Assembly (NCBI GenBank): GCA_031257955.1
Contig: JAIRNQ010000312.1
Location: forward strand, 1 to 12,772
Length of the DNA stretch: 12,772 nucleotides
DNA from: Deltaproteobacteria bacterium
GTDB lineage: Bacteria > Desulfobacterota > Desulfarculia > Adiutricales > Adiutricaceae
Reading direction: 5' to 3'
The notes under the pieces were generated by a model. It did not search any database and had not been told where the DNA came from. It saw only the letters and a program-made list of their open reading frames with translations. Shown piece by piece: positions 6,876 through 12,653 of the stretch (position 1 is its first letter; every line of letters begins with the position of its first letter). Made by a program: the position numbers and the translations under genes.

Positions 6876-7457
6876 TCAGTTATCGAGCTTCAAGCCGGAC
6901 AACCATTTGGTGACGTTGGCGTTGGGGATCGAGACAACCGTGGAGTTGCCGGGATTCCGGTCGAAGGCGCTGACGGCCAAGCCTTCGCCCACCGAAGCCG
7001 TAGGGCAGATCCGTTTTAAGTCGTTAAGGCTAGTCCCGAACCGGCTACCGCCGTGGGTTACCAGGGGATAAATCGTTTTGCCGGAAAAATCGTTTGACTC
7101 CAAAAACGTAAACACTACCATCGGTAAGGTCCCCCACCAATTGGGATAGGCCAAAAACACCGTCCCGTATCGGTCCAATCCGGAAACGTTTTTTTCCAGC
7201 TCGGGCCGGGCGGCATTGTTTTGCTCTTTCTTGGCCACGTCGATACAGTCTTCGTAATTGTCCGGGTAGGGCCGTAAGGTTTTGATCTCGAAAAGGTCCC
7301 CGCCGGTTTCGGCGGCCACCTGCTCGGCCAACGCCTTGGCGTTGCCGGACCAGGAAAAATAGGCCACCAAAATCTTTTTTCCGGTTTGGGCCGAAGCCAC
7401 GCCCTGGATGGCCAGGACAAAGCCCAGCGCCACGACCGCAATCAATAACGTTCTCAT
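6876..7457 (-). CDS. Exported flavodoxin (Flavodoxin_4-like)
   Basis: A 193-residue flavodoxin-fold protein binding FMN. The start is ATG at 7457, with GAGGAG at 7464-7469 six bases upstream; the longer open frame back to 7529 lacks this support. Residues 1-23 (MRTLLIAVVALGFVLAIQGV then ASA) are a Sec-type signal peptide with probable cleavage before Gln24, so the mature protein acts outside the cytoplasm. The phosphate-binding loop is YFSWSGNAKALA (33-44). The isoalloxazine-side loops are AYPNWWGTLPM (103-113) and THGGSRFG (134-141). YPDNYEDCIDVAKKE and SVGEGLAVSAF are typical of the Flavodoxin_4 group rather than classical short electron-carrier flavodoxins. The DUF4405 cytochrome gene follows 58 bases downstream, probably as an operon. 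A predicted periplasmic flavodoxin next to a membrane cytochrome suggests an extracytoplasmic redox relay. Confidence 0.88.
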   Translation of the reverse strand: MRTLLIAVVALGFVLAIQGVASAQTGKKILVAYFSWSGNAKALAEQVAAETGGDLFEIKTLRPYPDNYEDCIDVAKKEQNNAARPELEKNVSGLDRYGTVFLAYPNWWGTLPMVVFTFLESNDFSGKTIYPLVTHGGSRFGTSLNDLKRICPTASVGEGLAVSAFDRNPGNSTVVSIPNANVTKWLSGLKLDN

Positions 7458-7529
7458 CGCTAACTCCTCATTGGCGCCCCTCCCCTCCCCATCCCCGTGG
7501 TCAGTTTCGATCCCCTCTCCTCCGGACAT

Positions 7530-7557
7530 GGTATATTTGGCGCGGGTTTTAGCCCAA
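7530..7557 (-). promoter_or_regulatory. Possible weak promoter for flavodoxin/cytochrome unit
   Basis: In minus-strand sense TTGGGC (7557-7552) and TATACC (7535-7530) are 16 bases apart, about 75 bases before the flavodoxin ATG. Both boxes are poor matches. It is listed because it is the only AT-containing patch between the array and the gene. Confidence 0.25.
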
Positions 7558-7602
7558 CCACTCGGGCCTTATCGGACCAATCGTTTGGGCCATTTTGGCC
7601 CC

Positions 7603-8051
7603 GGGCCACTGGTATTGCCCAATTGCTGAGACTTACTGGCCAGGGCCACTGGTATTGCCCAATTACTGAGACTTGCTGGCCCAGGGCCACTGGTATTGCC
7701 CAATTACTGAGACTTACTAGCCCCGGGCCACTGGTATTGCCCAATTACTGAGACTTACTGGCCCCGGGCCACTGGTATTGTCCAATTGATGAGACTTGCT
7801 GGCCCGGGGCCACTGGTATTTCCCAATTACTGAGACTTGCTGGCCCTGGGCCACTGGTATTGCCCATTGCTGAGACTTACTGGCCCCGGGCCACTGGTAT
7901 TGCCCAATTACTGAGACTTACTGGCCCCGGGCCACTGGTATTGACCAATTACTGAGACTTACTGGCCTCGGGCCACTGGTATTGGCCAATTACTGAGACT
8001 TACTGGCCTCGGGCCACTGGTATTGCCCAATTACTGAGACTTACTGGCCCT
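7603..8051. repeat. 41-bp tandem repeat array, 11 copies
   Basis: Eleven head-to-tail copies start at 7603, 7643, 7684, 7725, 7766, 7807, 7848, 7888, 7929, 7970 and 8011. Nine are 41 bp and two (first and seventh) are 40 bp. Every copy begins GGGCCACTGGTATT without change and contains GAGACTT unchanged. The next stretch, normally GCCCAATTACT, carries most substitutions, and CTGGCC near the end varies only in copy 3 (CTAGCC). A decayed 39-bp copy precedes it at 7564-7602. Where units meet, TGGCC-N3-GGCCA palindromes are formed. There are no unique spacers, so this is not CRISPR, and no partner repeats mark it as a transposon. It resembles a minisatellite/VNTR or an array of protein-binding sites. 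It lies upstream of the flavodoxin gene and downstream of porB. Confidence 0.95.
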
Positions 8052-8109
8052 TGGCCATAGACACAATTTGGCCGGCGAGGGATAGAGGCCGGCCCCGTCG
8101 GGCGGCCGA

Positions 8110-8157
8110 ACCGTCAGACGGGCGGACCGTCAGACGGCCGAACCGTCAAGCGGGCGG
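8110..8157. repeat. 16-bp imperfect tandem repeat, 3 copies
   Basis: ACCGTCAGACGGGCGG, ACCGTCAGACGGCCGA and ACCGTCAAGCGGGCGG follow one another at 8110, 8126 and 8142. Each contains CCGTC-AGA-CGG-like inverted symmetry (broken in the third). It is non-coding and 50 bases past the end of the 41-bp array. Confidence 0.8.
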
Positions 8158-8280
8158 AAACTAAAACAATGCTGGCATCTGGCCGCAATCGCGCCAACCG
8201 TTCCGTAAACCGGTCGAGTCAATCGTTGAATATTAAGCTAAATTGGGGATGACTTTGAAAGGACGCAAAAACCAAAGCTA

Positions 8281-8330
8281 ACAAAATTGAGGGGCGCCTT
8301 CCGGGGAACCCAAAGGTTCCCCGGAAGGCG
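8281..8330 (-). terminator. Rho-independent terminator of the por operon
   Basis: A perfect 16-bp stem (8295-8310 with 8315-8330; arm CGCCTTCCGGGGAACC) closes a 4-base loop. It begins 22 bases after the porB stop in minus-strand sense and is followed by CCCCTCAATTTTGTT, a modest T-rich tail. This very strong hairpin would separate por transcription from the downstream array and flavodoxin genes. Confidence 0.8.
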
Positions 8331-8351
8331 GAAAGGATTAGGCCCGAAGGC

Positions 8352-9314
8352 TCAGGCGGGGTTCTCTACCGGGAACTTCTCCGACAAATCGACCAGTCTC
8401 TGGTAGTCGGCGTTGACCCGCTCGGTGATCACGGCCACGTCGTTTTCTTTCAGGTGCCGGAAGCGACCCTGGACCTTGAAGTAGTCGGCGATGGGGGTGG
8501 GGTTGTCCACCTTGCGGTTGATCTGGTAGCGCCCGTCCAGAACCTCATAGAGGGGAAAGATCCTGGTCGAGACGGCCAGCTTGCAGATCTCCACCGACAG
8601 TTCCGGCTTCATCCGCCAGCCGGTCGGGCAAGGCGAATAGACGTGCAGGTAAGCCGGGCCCTCTATGGCCGCGGCCCGGCGGATCTTGGTCATCAGATCC
8701 AGGTGCTGGGCCGGGGTGGCCGTGGCCACGTAGGGGATGTGATGGGCGGCGGCGATGGCCGGCATGTCCTTCTTCCAGGTATACTGGCCCTTAGTCACCG
8801 AGCCCACCGGCGAGGTGGTGGTGTTGGCCATGAAGGGCGTCTCGGAACTCCTCTGGATACCGGTGTTCATGTACGCCTCGTTGTCCAGGCAGACGTAGAT
8901 GAAGTTTTCGTGGTACCTCTCCAGGGCCCCAGACAGGGCCTGGAGGCCGATGTCGGCCGTCCCGCCGTCGCCGGCCACGGCCACGACGGGGATGCGCTGA
9001 TTATAGCCACGGCCCTTACGCCTCAAGACATGGGTGGCCGCCTCGACCCCGGAGGCCACCGCGGCGGCGTTCTCAAAAGCCACGTGGATCCAGGGCATGC
9101 GCCAAGCCGACTGCGGGTAGGGTCCGGTACAGACTTCCATGCAACCGGTGGCCGAAACGGCGATAAACTCTGTCCCCAAGGCTTTCAACAAAAGCCTCAA
9201 GGCCAAGACCTCGCCGCAACCTTGGCAAGCCCTGTGGCCGGAAGCCAGCATGTCCGGCCCCTTGGGAAAGTTTTTGGCGGTTACCTTTTCGTAAACGGCT
9301 TCGACGGCTCTCAT
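8352..9314 (-). CDS. porB: Pyruvate:ferredoxin oxidoreductase, beta subunit
   Basis: The 320-residue thiamine-diphosphate-binding subunit of pyruvate:ferredoxin oxidoreductase, which cleaves pyruvate with CoA to acetyl-CoA + CO2 and passes electrons to ferredoxin; the reverse fixes CO2. Cys30 and Cys33 (CQGCGE), Cys58 (ATGCMEV) and Cys229 (YSPCPTGW) are the four cluster ligands expected for the beta-subunit [4Fe-4S] centre. The ThDP motif runs from AGDGGTADIG (about 114-123) to LDNEAYMNTG (143-152). Length and C-terminal KVQGRFRHL agree with stand-alone beta subunits. The ATG overlaps the porA stop by ATGA, showing translational coupling, with GGGGGTG upstream. It is the last gene of the operon, followed by a strong terminator. 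A related 2-oxoacid specificity (for example 2-oxoisovalerate) cannot be wholly excluded from sequence alone, but the four-gene order and sequence style favour pyruvate. Confidence 0.95.
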   Translation of the reverse strand: MRAVEAVYEKVTAKNFPKGPDMLASGHRACQGCGEVLALRLLLKALGTEFIAVSATGCMEVCTGPYPQSAWRMPWIHVAFENAAAVASGVEAATHVLRRKGRGYNQRIPVVAVAGDGGTADIGLQALSGALERYHENFIYVCLDNEAYMNTGIQRSSETPFMANTTTSPVGSVTKGQYTWKKDMPAIAAAHHIPYVATATPAQHLDLMTKIRRAAAIEGPAYLHVYSPCPTGWRMKPELSVEICKLAVSTRIFPLYEVLDGRYQINRKVDNPTPIADYFKVQGRFRHLKENDVAVITERVNADYQRLVDLSEKFPVENPA

Positions 9315-10477
9315 TCGTACACCCCCACGAATTCACAACGAGTCTGGACCTGGCCGGAACTGGCCTTCTCGAAGATATATTTAAAGTCATCGCGGGTCAC
9401 GTCGCGACCGCCCAAGCCGACAATGTAGTTGGAGGCGTTGGGTTTGAGGTTGGAATTATAGAGGAGGCTCTTAACCTCCAAACCGACCGGGCCGGAGGAG
9501 CAGCCCAAAATGGCGTGCCGATCGATTATGGCCAAGTGTTTGGCCTTGGAAAGGGAAGCCAGCAGCTCTTCCTCGGGGAAGGGCCTCCAAAGGCGTATCC
9601 TGACCAAGCCGACCTTTTGCCCGTTGTCGCGCATCTCGTCCACGGCCGTCATGGCCGTCTCGGCGATGGAGCCCATCATCAGCATTATGGTATCGGCGTC
9701 CTCATGGCGGTAGGTCTCTACCACGTGGTATTGCCGACCAAAAACCTTGTTGAACTCATCGAAGGCTTTGACAACGTGATTTTTTGATTGCCAGAGTATA
9801 TTATCGGTGGCCTTGCGGGCCTCGGTGTAACACTCCGGAGCGCCCAAAAGCCCGATGGAGATTGGATCTTTAATGTCCAGCTTCAGGTTGGGCTTAAAGG
9901 GCGGCAGGTACTTGTCCACCTCGGCCTGATCCGGGATCAGGATCGGCTCGATGAAGTGGGACAAGGTGAAGCCGTCGATGTTCATGCTGATCGGCAAGGA
10001 CACTTCCGGATCCTCGGCCACCCTGAAGGAGATCAGGGTCAGATCCAGCGCTTCTTGGCCGTTTTCGGCGAAAACGCTGACCCAGCCGGCGTCCCGGACC
10101 GACATGATGTCGGAGTGGTCGTTCCAGATGTTGATCGGGGCGGAAAGGGCCCGGTTGGCGATGGCCAAGACGATGGGCACCCGGAGGACCGGGGCGATGT
10201 AGATCATCTCGTTCATCAGGGCCAAACCCTGGGAACTGGTGGCCGTAAAGGTCCTGGCCCCGGCGGCGGAGGAACCGATGCAGGAACTCATGGCCGAGTG
10301 TTCGGACTCAACCGGGATATAAGCCGCGTCCAGTTCGCCGTCGGCCACCAACTCGGAGAGGTGTTCGACGATATGGGTCTGGGGGGTTATGGGATAGGCG
10401 GCGATGACGTCGGTGTTGGCCAATTTGACGGCCTCGGCCACCGCCAGGGAGACTTCCATGCCTATGCGTTTAGCCAT
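9311..10477 (-). CDS. porA: Pyruvate:ferredoxin oxidoreductase, alpha subunit
   Basis: The 388-residue subunit carrying the pyrimidine-binding half of the ThDP site and the domain behind it. Recognisable are AYPITPQTHIVEHL (27-40), IPVESEHSAMSS with Glu57 in the role of the ThDP-activating Glu, TFTATSSQGLALM (76-88), and a second domain beginning near DTIMLMMGSIAETAM and containing GLVRIRLWRPFPEEEL. The start is ATG at 10477 because GGAGGT lies about 6 bases upstream and MAKRIGMEVSLAVAEAV is where family members begin. The frame continues open to 10522, but that segment is antisense-free spill over porD without a ribosome site. The ATG is 2 bases after the porD stop, and its Shine-Dalgarno lies inside the porD end. 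The stop overlaps the porB ATG. Confidence 0.95.
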   Translation of the reverse strand: MAKRIGMEVSLAVAEAVKLANTDVIAAYPITPQTHIVEHLSELVADGELDAAYIPVESEHSAMSSCIGSSAAGARTFTATSSQGLALMNEMIYIAPVLRVPIVLAIANRALSAPINIWNDHSDIMSVRDAGWVSVFAENGQEALDLTLISFRVAEDPEVSLPISMNIDGFTLSHFIEPILIPDQAEVDKYLPPFKPNLKLDIKDPISIGLLGAPECYTEARKATDNILWQSKNHVVKAFDEFNKVFGRQYHVVETYRHEDADTIMLMMGSIAETAMTAVDEMRDNGQKVGLVRIRLWRPFPEEELLASLSKAKHLAIIDRHAILGCSSGPVGLEVKSLLYNSNLKPNASNYIVGLGGRDVTRDDFKYIFEKASSGQVQTRCEFVGVYE

Positions 10478-10479
10478 AC

Positions 10480-10794
10480 TCACACCTCCTCCAAGGTCAT
10501 GGTTATGGCCTTCTTCGGGCATTCCTGGGCGCAGATGCCACAGCCCTTGCAGTAGTCATAGTCGGCCTGGAAATACTTAGTGGCGTCGTCCTTGCCGTCA
10601 TACATGTCCTTGTAGACACCGTCAGGACAGTAGTAATAGCAAAAGGCGCAGTGGATACACTTTTCGCGATCGAGAATCGGCCGGACCGAACGCCAGTCGC
10701 CGGTCTTAAAATCCATGGTGCTGCCCGGCTTGGCCGTAAACCCCAAAGGCAGGTCTCCGACTTTGGCCAGGGCGTCTATGGTTGGTTTGGTCAT
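10480..10794 (-). CDS. porD: Pyruvate:ferredoxin oxidoreductase, delta (ferredoxin-like) subunit
   Basis: A 104-residue iron-sulfur subunit that shuttles electrons from the PorA/PorB active site to external ferredoxin. Two classic [4Fe-4S] motifs are complete: Cys46-x2-Cys49-x2-Cys52-x3-Cys56-Pro and Cys82-x2-Cys85-x2-Cys88-x3-Cys92-Pro. The roughly 40-residue N-terminal arm (KPGSTMDFKTGDWRSVRP) is the family's usual contact segment. A 25-residue loop (YKDMYDGKDDATKYFQADYD) separates the two clusters. GGAGGG at 10801-10806 sits six bases before the ATG. The ATG overlaps the porG stop by ATGA, and the stop is 2 bases from the porA start. Confidence 0.95.
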   Translation of the reverse strand: MTKPTIDALAKVGDLPLGFTAKPGSTMDFKTGDWRSVRPILDREKCIHCAFCYYYCPDGVYKDMYDGKDDATKYFQADYDYCKGCGICAQECPKKAITMTLEEV

Positions 10795-11348
10795 ACGGAG
10801 CCCTCCAGATGAGCCTCGTCGTAGGCCCTTTTGAAGGCCTCGAGGTTTTTCGGGGCCAGCGAGGGCCCAAAGCGGTGGTTGAACGGTTCCTTAACGTCCT
10901 CAAGGGTCGCTTGGTTAAGGATCTTGGAAAAGGCGCCGAGCATTATCGTGTTGGTAATGGGCACCTTCAAGACCTCAAGGGCGATGGTCATGGCGTCAAT
11001 AGTGGCGATCTTCTGCTTGAAGCCAAACTGTTTCCGTAAAAGTTCGATGGAGTGGGTGGTATTGATCAAAAGTATGCCGTCGGGATCGAGACCCTGATCA
11101 ACCTTGGTGACGCTCATGACCGTCGGATCGAGGACCACGACCACATTGGGCCGGTAGACCTTTTCCCTGATGCGAATGGGCTTGTCGGAGATGCGCAGGA
11201 AGGCGGTCACCGGGGCGCCGCGCCTCTCCGGCCCAAAGCTGGGGAAGGCCTGTGCGTACTTGCCCATGCCGATGGCCGTCTGGGCCATCAGCTCGGTTGA
11301 GGTGACGGAGCCTTGCCCGCCACGACCGTGAAACCGTATTTCAAGCAT
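10791..11348 (-). CDS. porG: Pyruvate:ferredoxin oxidoreductase, gamma subunit
   Basis: A 185-residue subunit forming the CoA-related domain of the four-subunit enzyme. MLEIRFHGRGGQGSVTSTEL is the diagnostic N-terminus (glycine-rich HGRGGQG), followed by SFGPERRGAPVTAFLRIS and NTIMLGAFSKIL. It is the first gene of the operon porG-porD-porA-porB, the order known from Thermotoga and many anaerobes. An in-frame TGA lies two codons upstream of the ATG, so the start cannot be extended. The only good Shine-Dalgarno (AAGGAGG) is 41 bases upstream across a hairpin, see the separate entry. No clear promoter was found; the next upstream sequence is the palindrome-rich, AT-rich region. Confidence 0.95.
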   Translation of the reverse strand: MLEIRFHGRGGQGSVTSTELMAQTAIGMGKYAQAFPSFGPERRGAPVTAFLRISDKPIRIREKVYRPNVVVVLDPTVMSVTKVDQGLDPDGILLINTTHSIELLRKQFGFKQKIATIDAMTIALEVLKVPITNTIMLGAFSKILNQATLEDVKEPFNHRFGPSLAPKNLEAFKRAYDEAHLEGSV

Positions 11349-11400
11349 AATTCATGGTAACGCGTAAGCCTTCCGGCGTCGCGTTACAGCCTCCTTTCCT
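11346..11400 (-). promoter_or_regulatory. Hairpin-bridged ribosome binding site of porG
   Basis: In minus-strand order: AGGAAAGGAGG (11400-11390), two bases, an 8-bp stem GTAACGCG/CGCGTTAC (11387-11380 with 11364-11357), an internal loop, an inner stem GCC/GGC capped by GGAA (a GNRA tetraloop), then CATGAATT and the porG ATG. The linear distance from GGAGG to the ATG is 41 bases, too far for ordinary initiation. With the 31-base hairpin folded it becomes about 10. No nearer Shine-Dalgarno exists. A four-codon ATG (11355) frame, MNYA then TGA, overlaps the true start. Structure-assisted initiation is inferred. Confidence 0.6.
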
Positions 11401-11540
11401 TAGTTAGGCGTCGGGTCGCTCTGGCTCGGCCCCGCCCGGTTTGTTCCTCTTGGCCGCTTGGCATGTACCAGGCCAGGCCCCAAGCCGCCTATAATTTGTT
11501 CGCCGAATGATTCGGATCGTTAACCGATTCGTCCTTGCCT
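11401..11540. promoter_or_regulatory. Upstream region of por operon with two adjacent palindromes
   Basis: CCGAATGATTCGG at 11503-11515 is a perfect 6-1-6 palindrome. ATCGTTAACCGAT at 11516-11528 abuts it as a 4-5-4 inverted repeat. The motif ATTCG recurs at 11527-11531. Placement about 155-180 bases before porG suits an operator, but no promoter boxes were convincingly matched and no regulator can be named. Confidence 0.4.
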
Positions 11541-11573
11541 TTTGAAAATATACGCTTTAGGTATCATAACAAC

Positions 11574-11621
11574 GTTTCAATGACAGAATGTTATACTTAC
11601 TAATATAAGTTCTATTGAAAC
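11574..11621. repeat. Inverted repeat with nested second inverted repeat
   Basis: GTTTCAAT (11574-11581) is exactly complementary to ATTGAAAC (11614-11621). Inside lie ACTTA (11595-11599) and TAAGT (11606-11610). The RNA could form a two-tier hairpin, or the DNA could bind a dimeric regulator. It lies about 225-275 bases upstream of porG. Confidence 0.6.
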
Positions 11622-12278
11622 TTTGCCTTTAAAGATTTACCAGGACCAAGCAACCCCTATTCTTACTTTCTAAAAAAATCTTTATCCTAAAAAGATTACT
11701 CTTTTGCGGATAAATGTTGGGGTTAACCATACCAAATACATCATCAAAAGTTACTTTTAAGTTTAAATAACTTACGACAAGTTTAATTCTGATATAAATT
11801 TCTTTCGATCCCAAATAATCCCAACTCCCAAAAAGCAAGGCCGGCTTTTCCTGCCAGCCTAAAGCAAGACGATCTTATCAAATATCACATAGTTTTTAAA
11901 GGGCCGGTTCCTATTTTTCTTTTTATGGCCAGTTAGCAATGAGTAAGTTGTATAATACTAATTAGATACCACTGATTGCCAATTATTGGCTTGATAATTA
12001 TTTACCTCTAATTTGTTGACAATTAATTATTCATAAAAAAGTAATATAGTATCTAAATTTTTAAAAAATACATTTTTAACATGCTAAATTTTATCGTTTA
12101 GTTCCTTAACATCATCCTTAATCTTCTATATACTTAATTAATTAAATTTAAATTAGTTAACAAAATAATATCATCTTAATACTTTACAAAATACTATTTA
12201 TAGTTTAAAAATAATATTATTGTATTATTGATATAATTTAAGTTTACCGATGATACCTAAAATATAATTTTAATGCAC

Positions 12279-12338
12279 TTATAAGTTATCAATCCCTCTG
12301 TTACCAATTTCTCTATTACCAATCCATCTATTAACAAG
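12279..12338. repeat. Degenerate 15-bp tandem repeat, about 4 units
   Basis: Units TTATAAGTTATCAAT, CCCTCTGTTACCAAT, TTCTCTATTACCAAT and CCATCTATTAACAAG follow without gaps. The shared core is CTCT-R-TTACCAAT; the outer units are the most diverged. No function is evident. Confidence 0.6.
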
Positions 12339-12569
12339 TATACTCTCTCTAATTCGCCTTCAGGCCTCTTAACGGCCAGACAATACATTTACGGTTCTTC
12401 GCCAAAACTTTTGGTCCATAAGGGTGGGCCGGTATTGTCAAATCGACCAAAACCCAAACCAAAGGCCGGTAAGGGAGACAATTACGACAACTCCCTAATC
12501 TTGGCGCCCCAGTGGCTCGTCCCCCAGCCCAAATTTTAGGATAGGGTTATGGCATAACTTAAAATGGAA

Positions 12570-12653
12570 CTCCCCTTACGGCTCTTCAACTCATATTGTC
12601 ATCTCATGCCCTCGCCGCCGGTCTGTAAGGACCTCCCCTTACGGCTCTTCAAC
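12570..12653. repeat. 21-bp direct repeat pair, 42 bp apart
   Basis: A perfect 21-base sequence beginning CTCCCCTTACGGCTC occurs at 12570-12590 and 12633-12653. The second copy is preceded by GTAAGG, which can pair with its CCTTAC; the first is not. No third copy appears at the expected position. Confidence 0.85.

Larger units (their letters stand above)
7458..8351. other. Gene-free 894-bp region between por operon and flavodoxin gene
   Basis: No convincing gene. In plus coordinates it contains a possible weak flavodoxin promoter (7530-7557), the 41-bp tandem array (7564-8057), a 16-bp triple repeat (8110-8157), about 120 bases without recognisable features, and the por operon terminator (8281-8330). 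Open frames through the array exist on both strands only because a 41-bp period cycles through all three frames. They change sequence each unit and are not judged coding. Confidence 0.75.

Noticed and set aside
7458..7529. Flavodoxin start at 7529
   Set aside because: The upstream extension is hydrophilic and would bury the signal peptide, whereas ATG 7457 has GAGGAG at ideal spacing.
7460..7751. Open frames on both strands across the 41-bp repeats
   Set aside because: The 41-bp period shifts frame every unit, so the frames read different peptides per copy; both strands are open equally, and neither has a ribosome site.
7603..8051. CRISPR array
   Set aside because: Units are contiguous with no unique spacers, and no cas gene is present.
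10478..10522. porA start at 10522
   Set aside because: It would overlap the iron-sulfur end of porD and lacks a ribosome site; ATG 10477 has GGAGGT and the family N-terminus.
9788..10555. Plus-strand 255-residue open frame opposite porA
   Set aside because: Antisense shadow; His/Asp/Gly-rich without domains, opposite a fully recognisable porA.
11629..11838. Minus-strand 69-residue open frame in the AT-rich island
   Set aside because: It begins at a TTG with no Shine-Dalgarno, matches no family I recognise, and lies in sequence otherwise without coding character. A remnant cannot be excluded.
12016..12045. TTGACA with downstream TAATAT as a promoter
   Set aside because: Spacing is about 20 bases or more, outside the usual 16-18, and no gene follows.
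12570..12653. Start of a CRISPR array next to an AT-rich leader
   Set aside because: Only two 21-base copies, with no third at the expected position, and no cas genes in the window.
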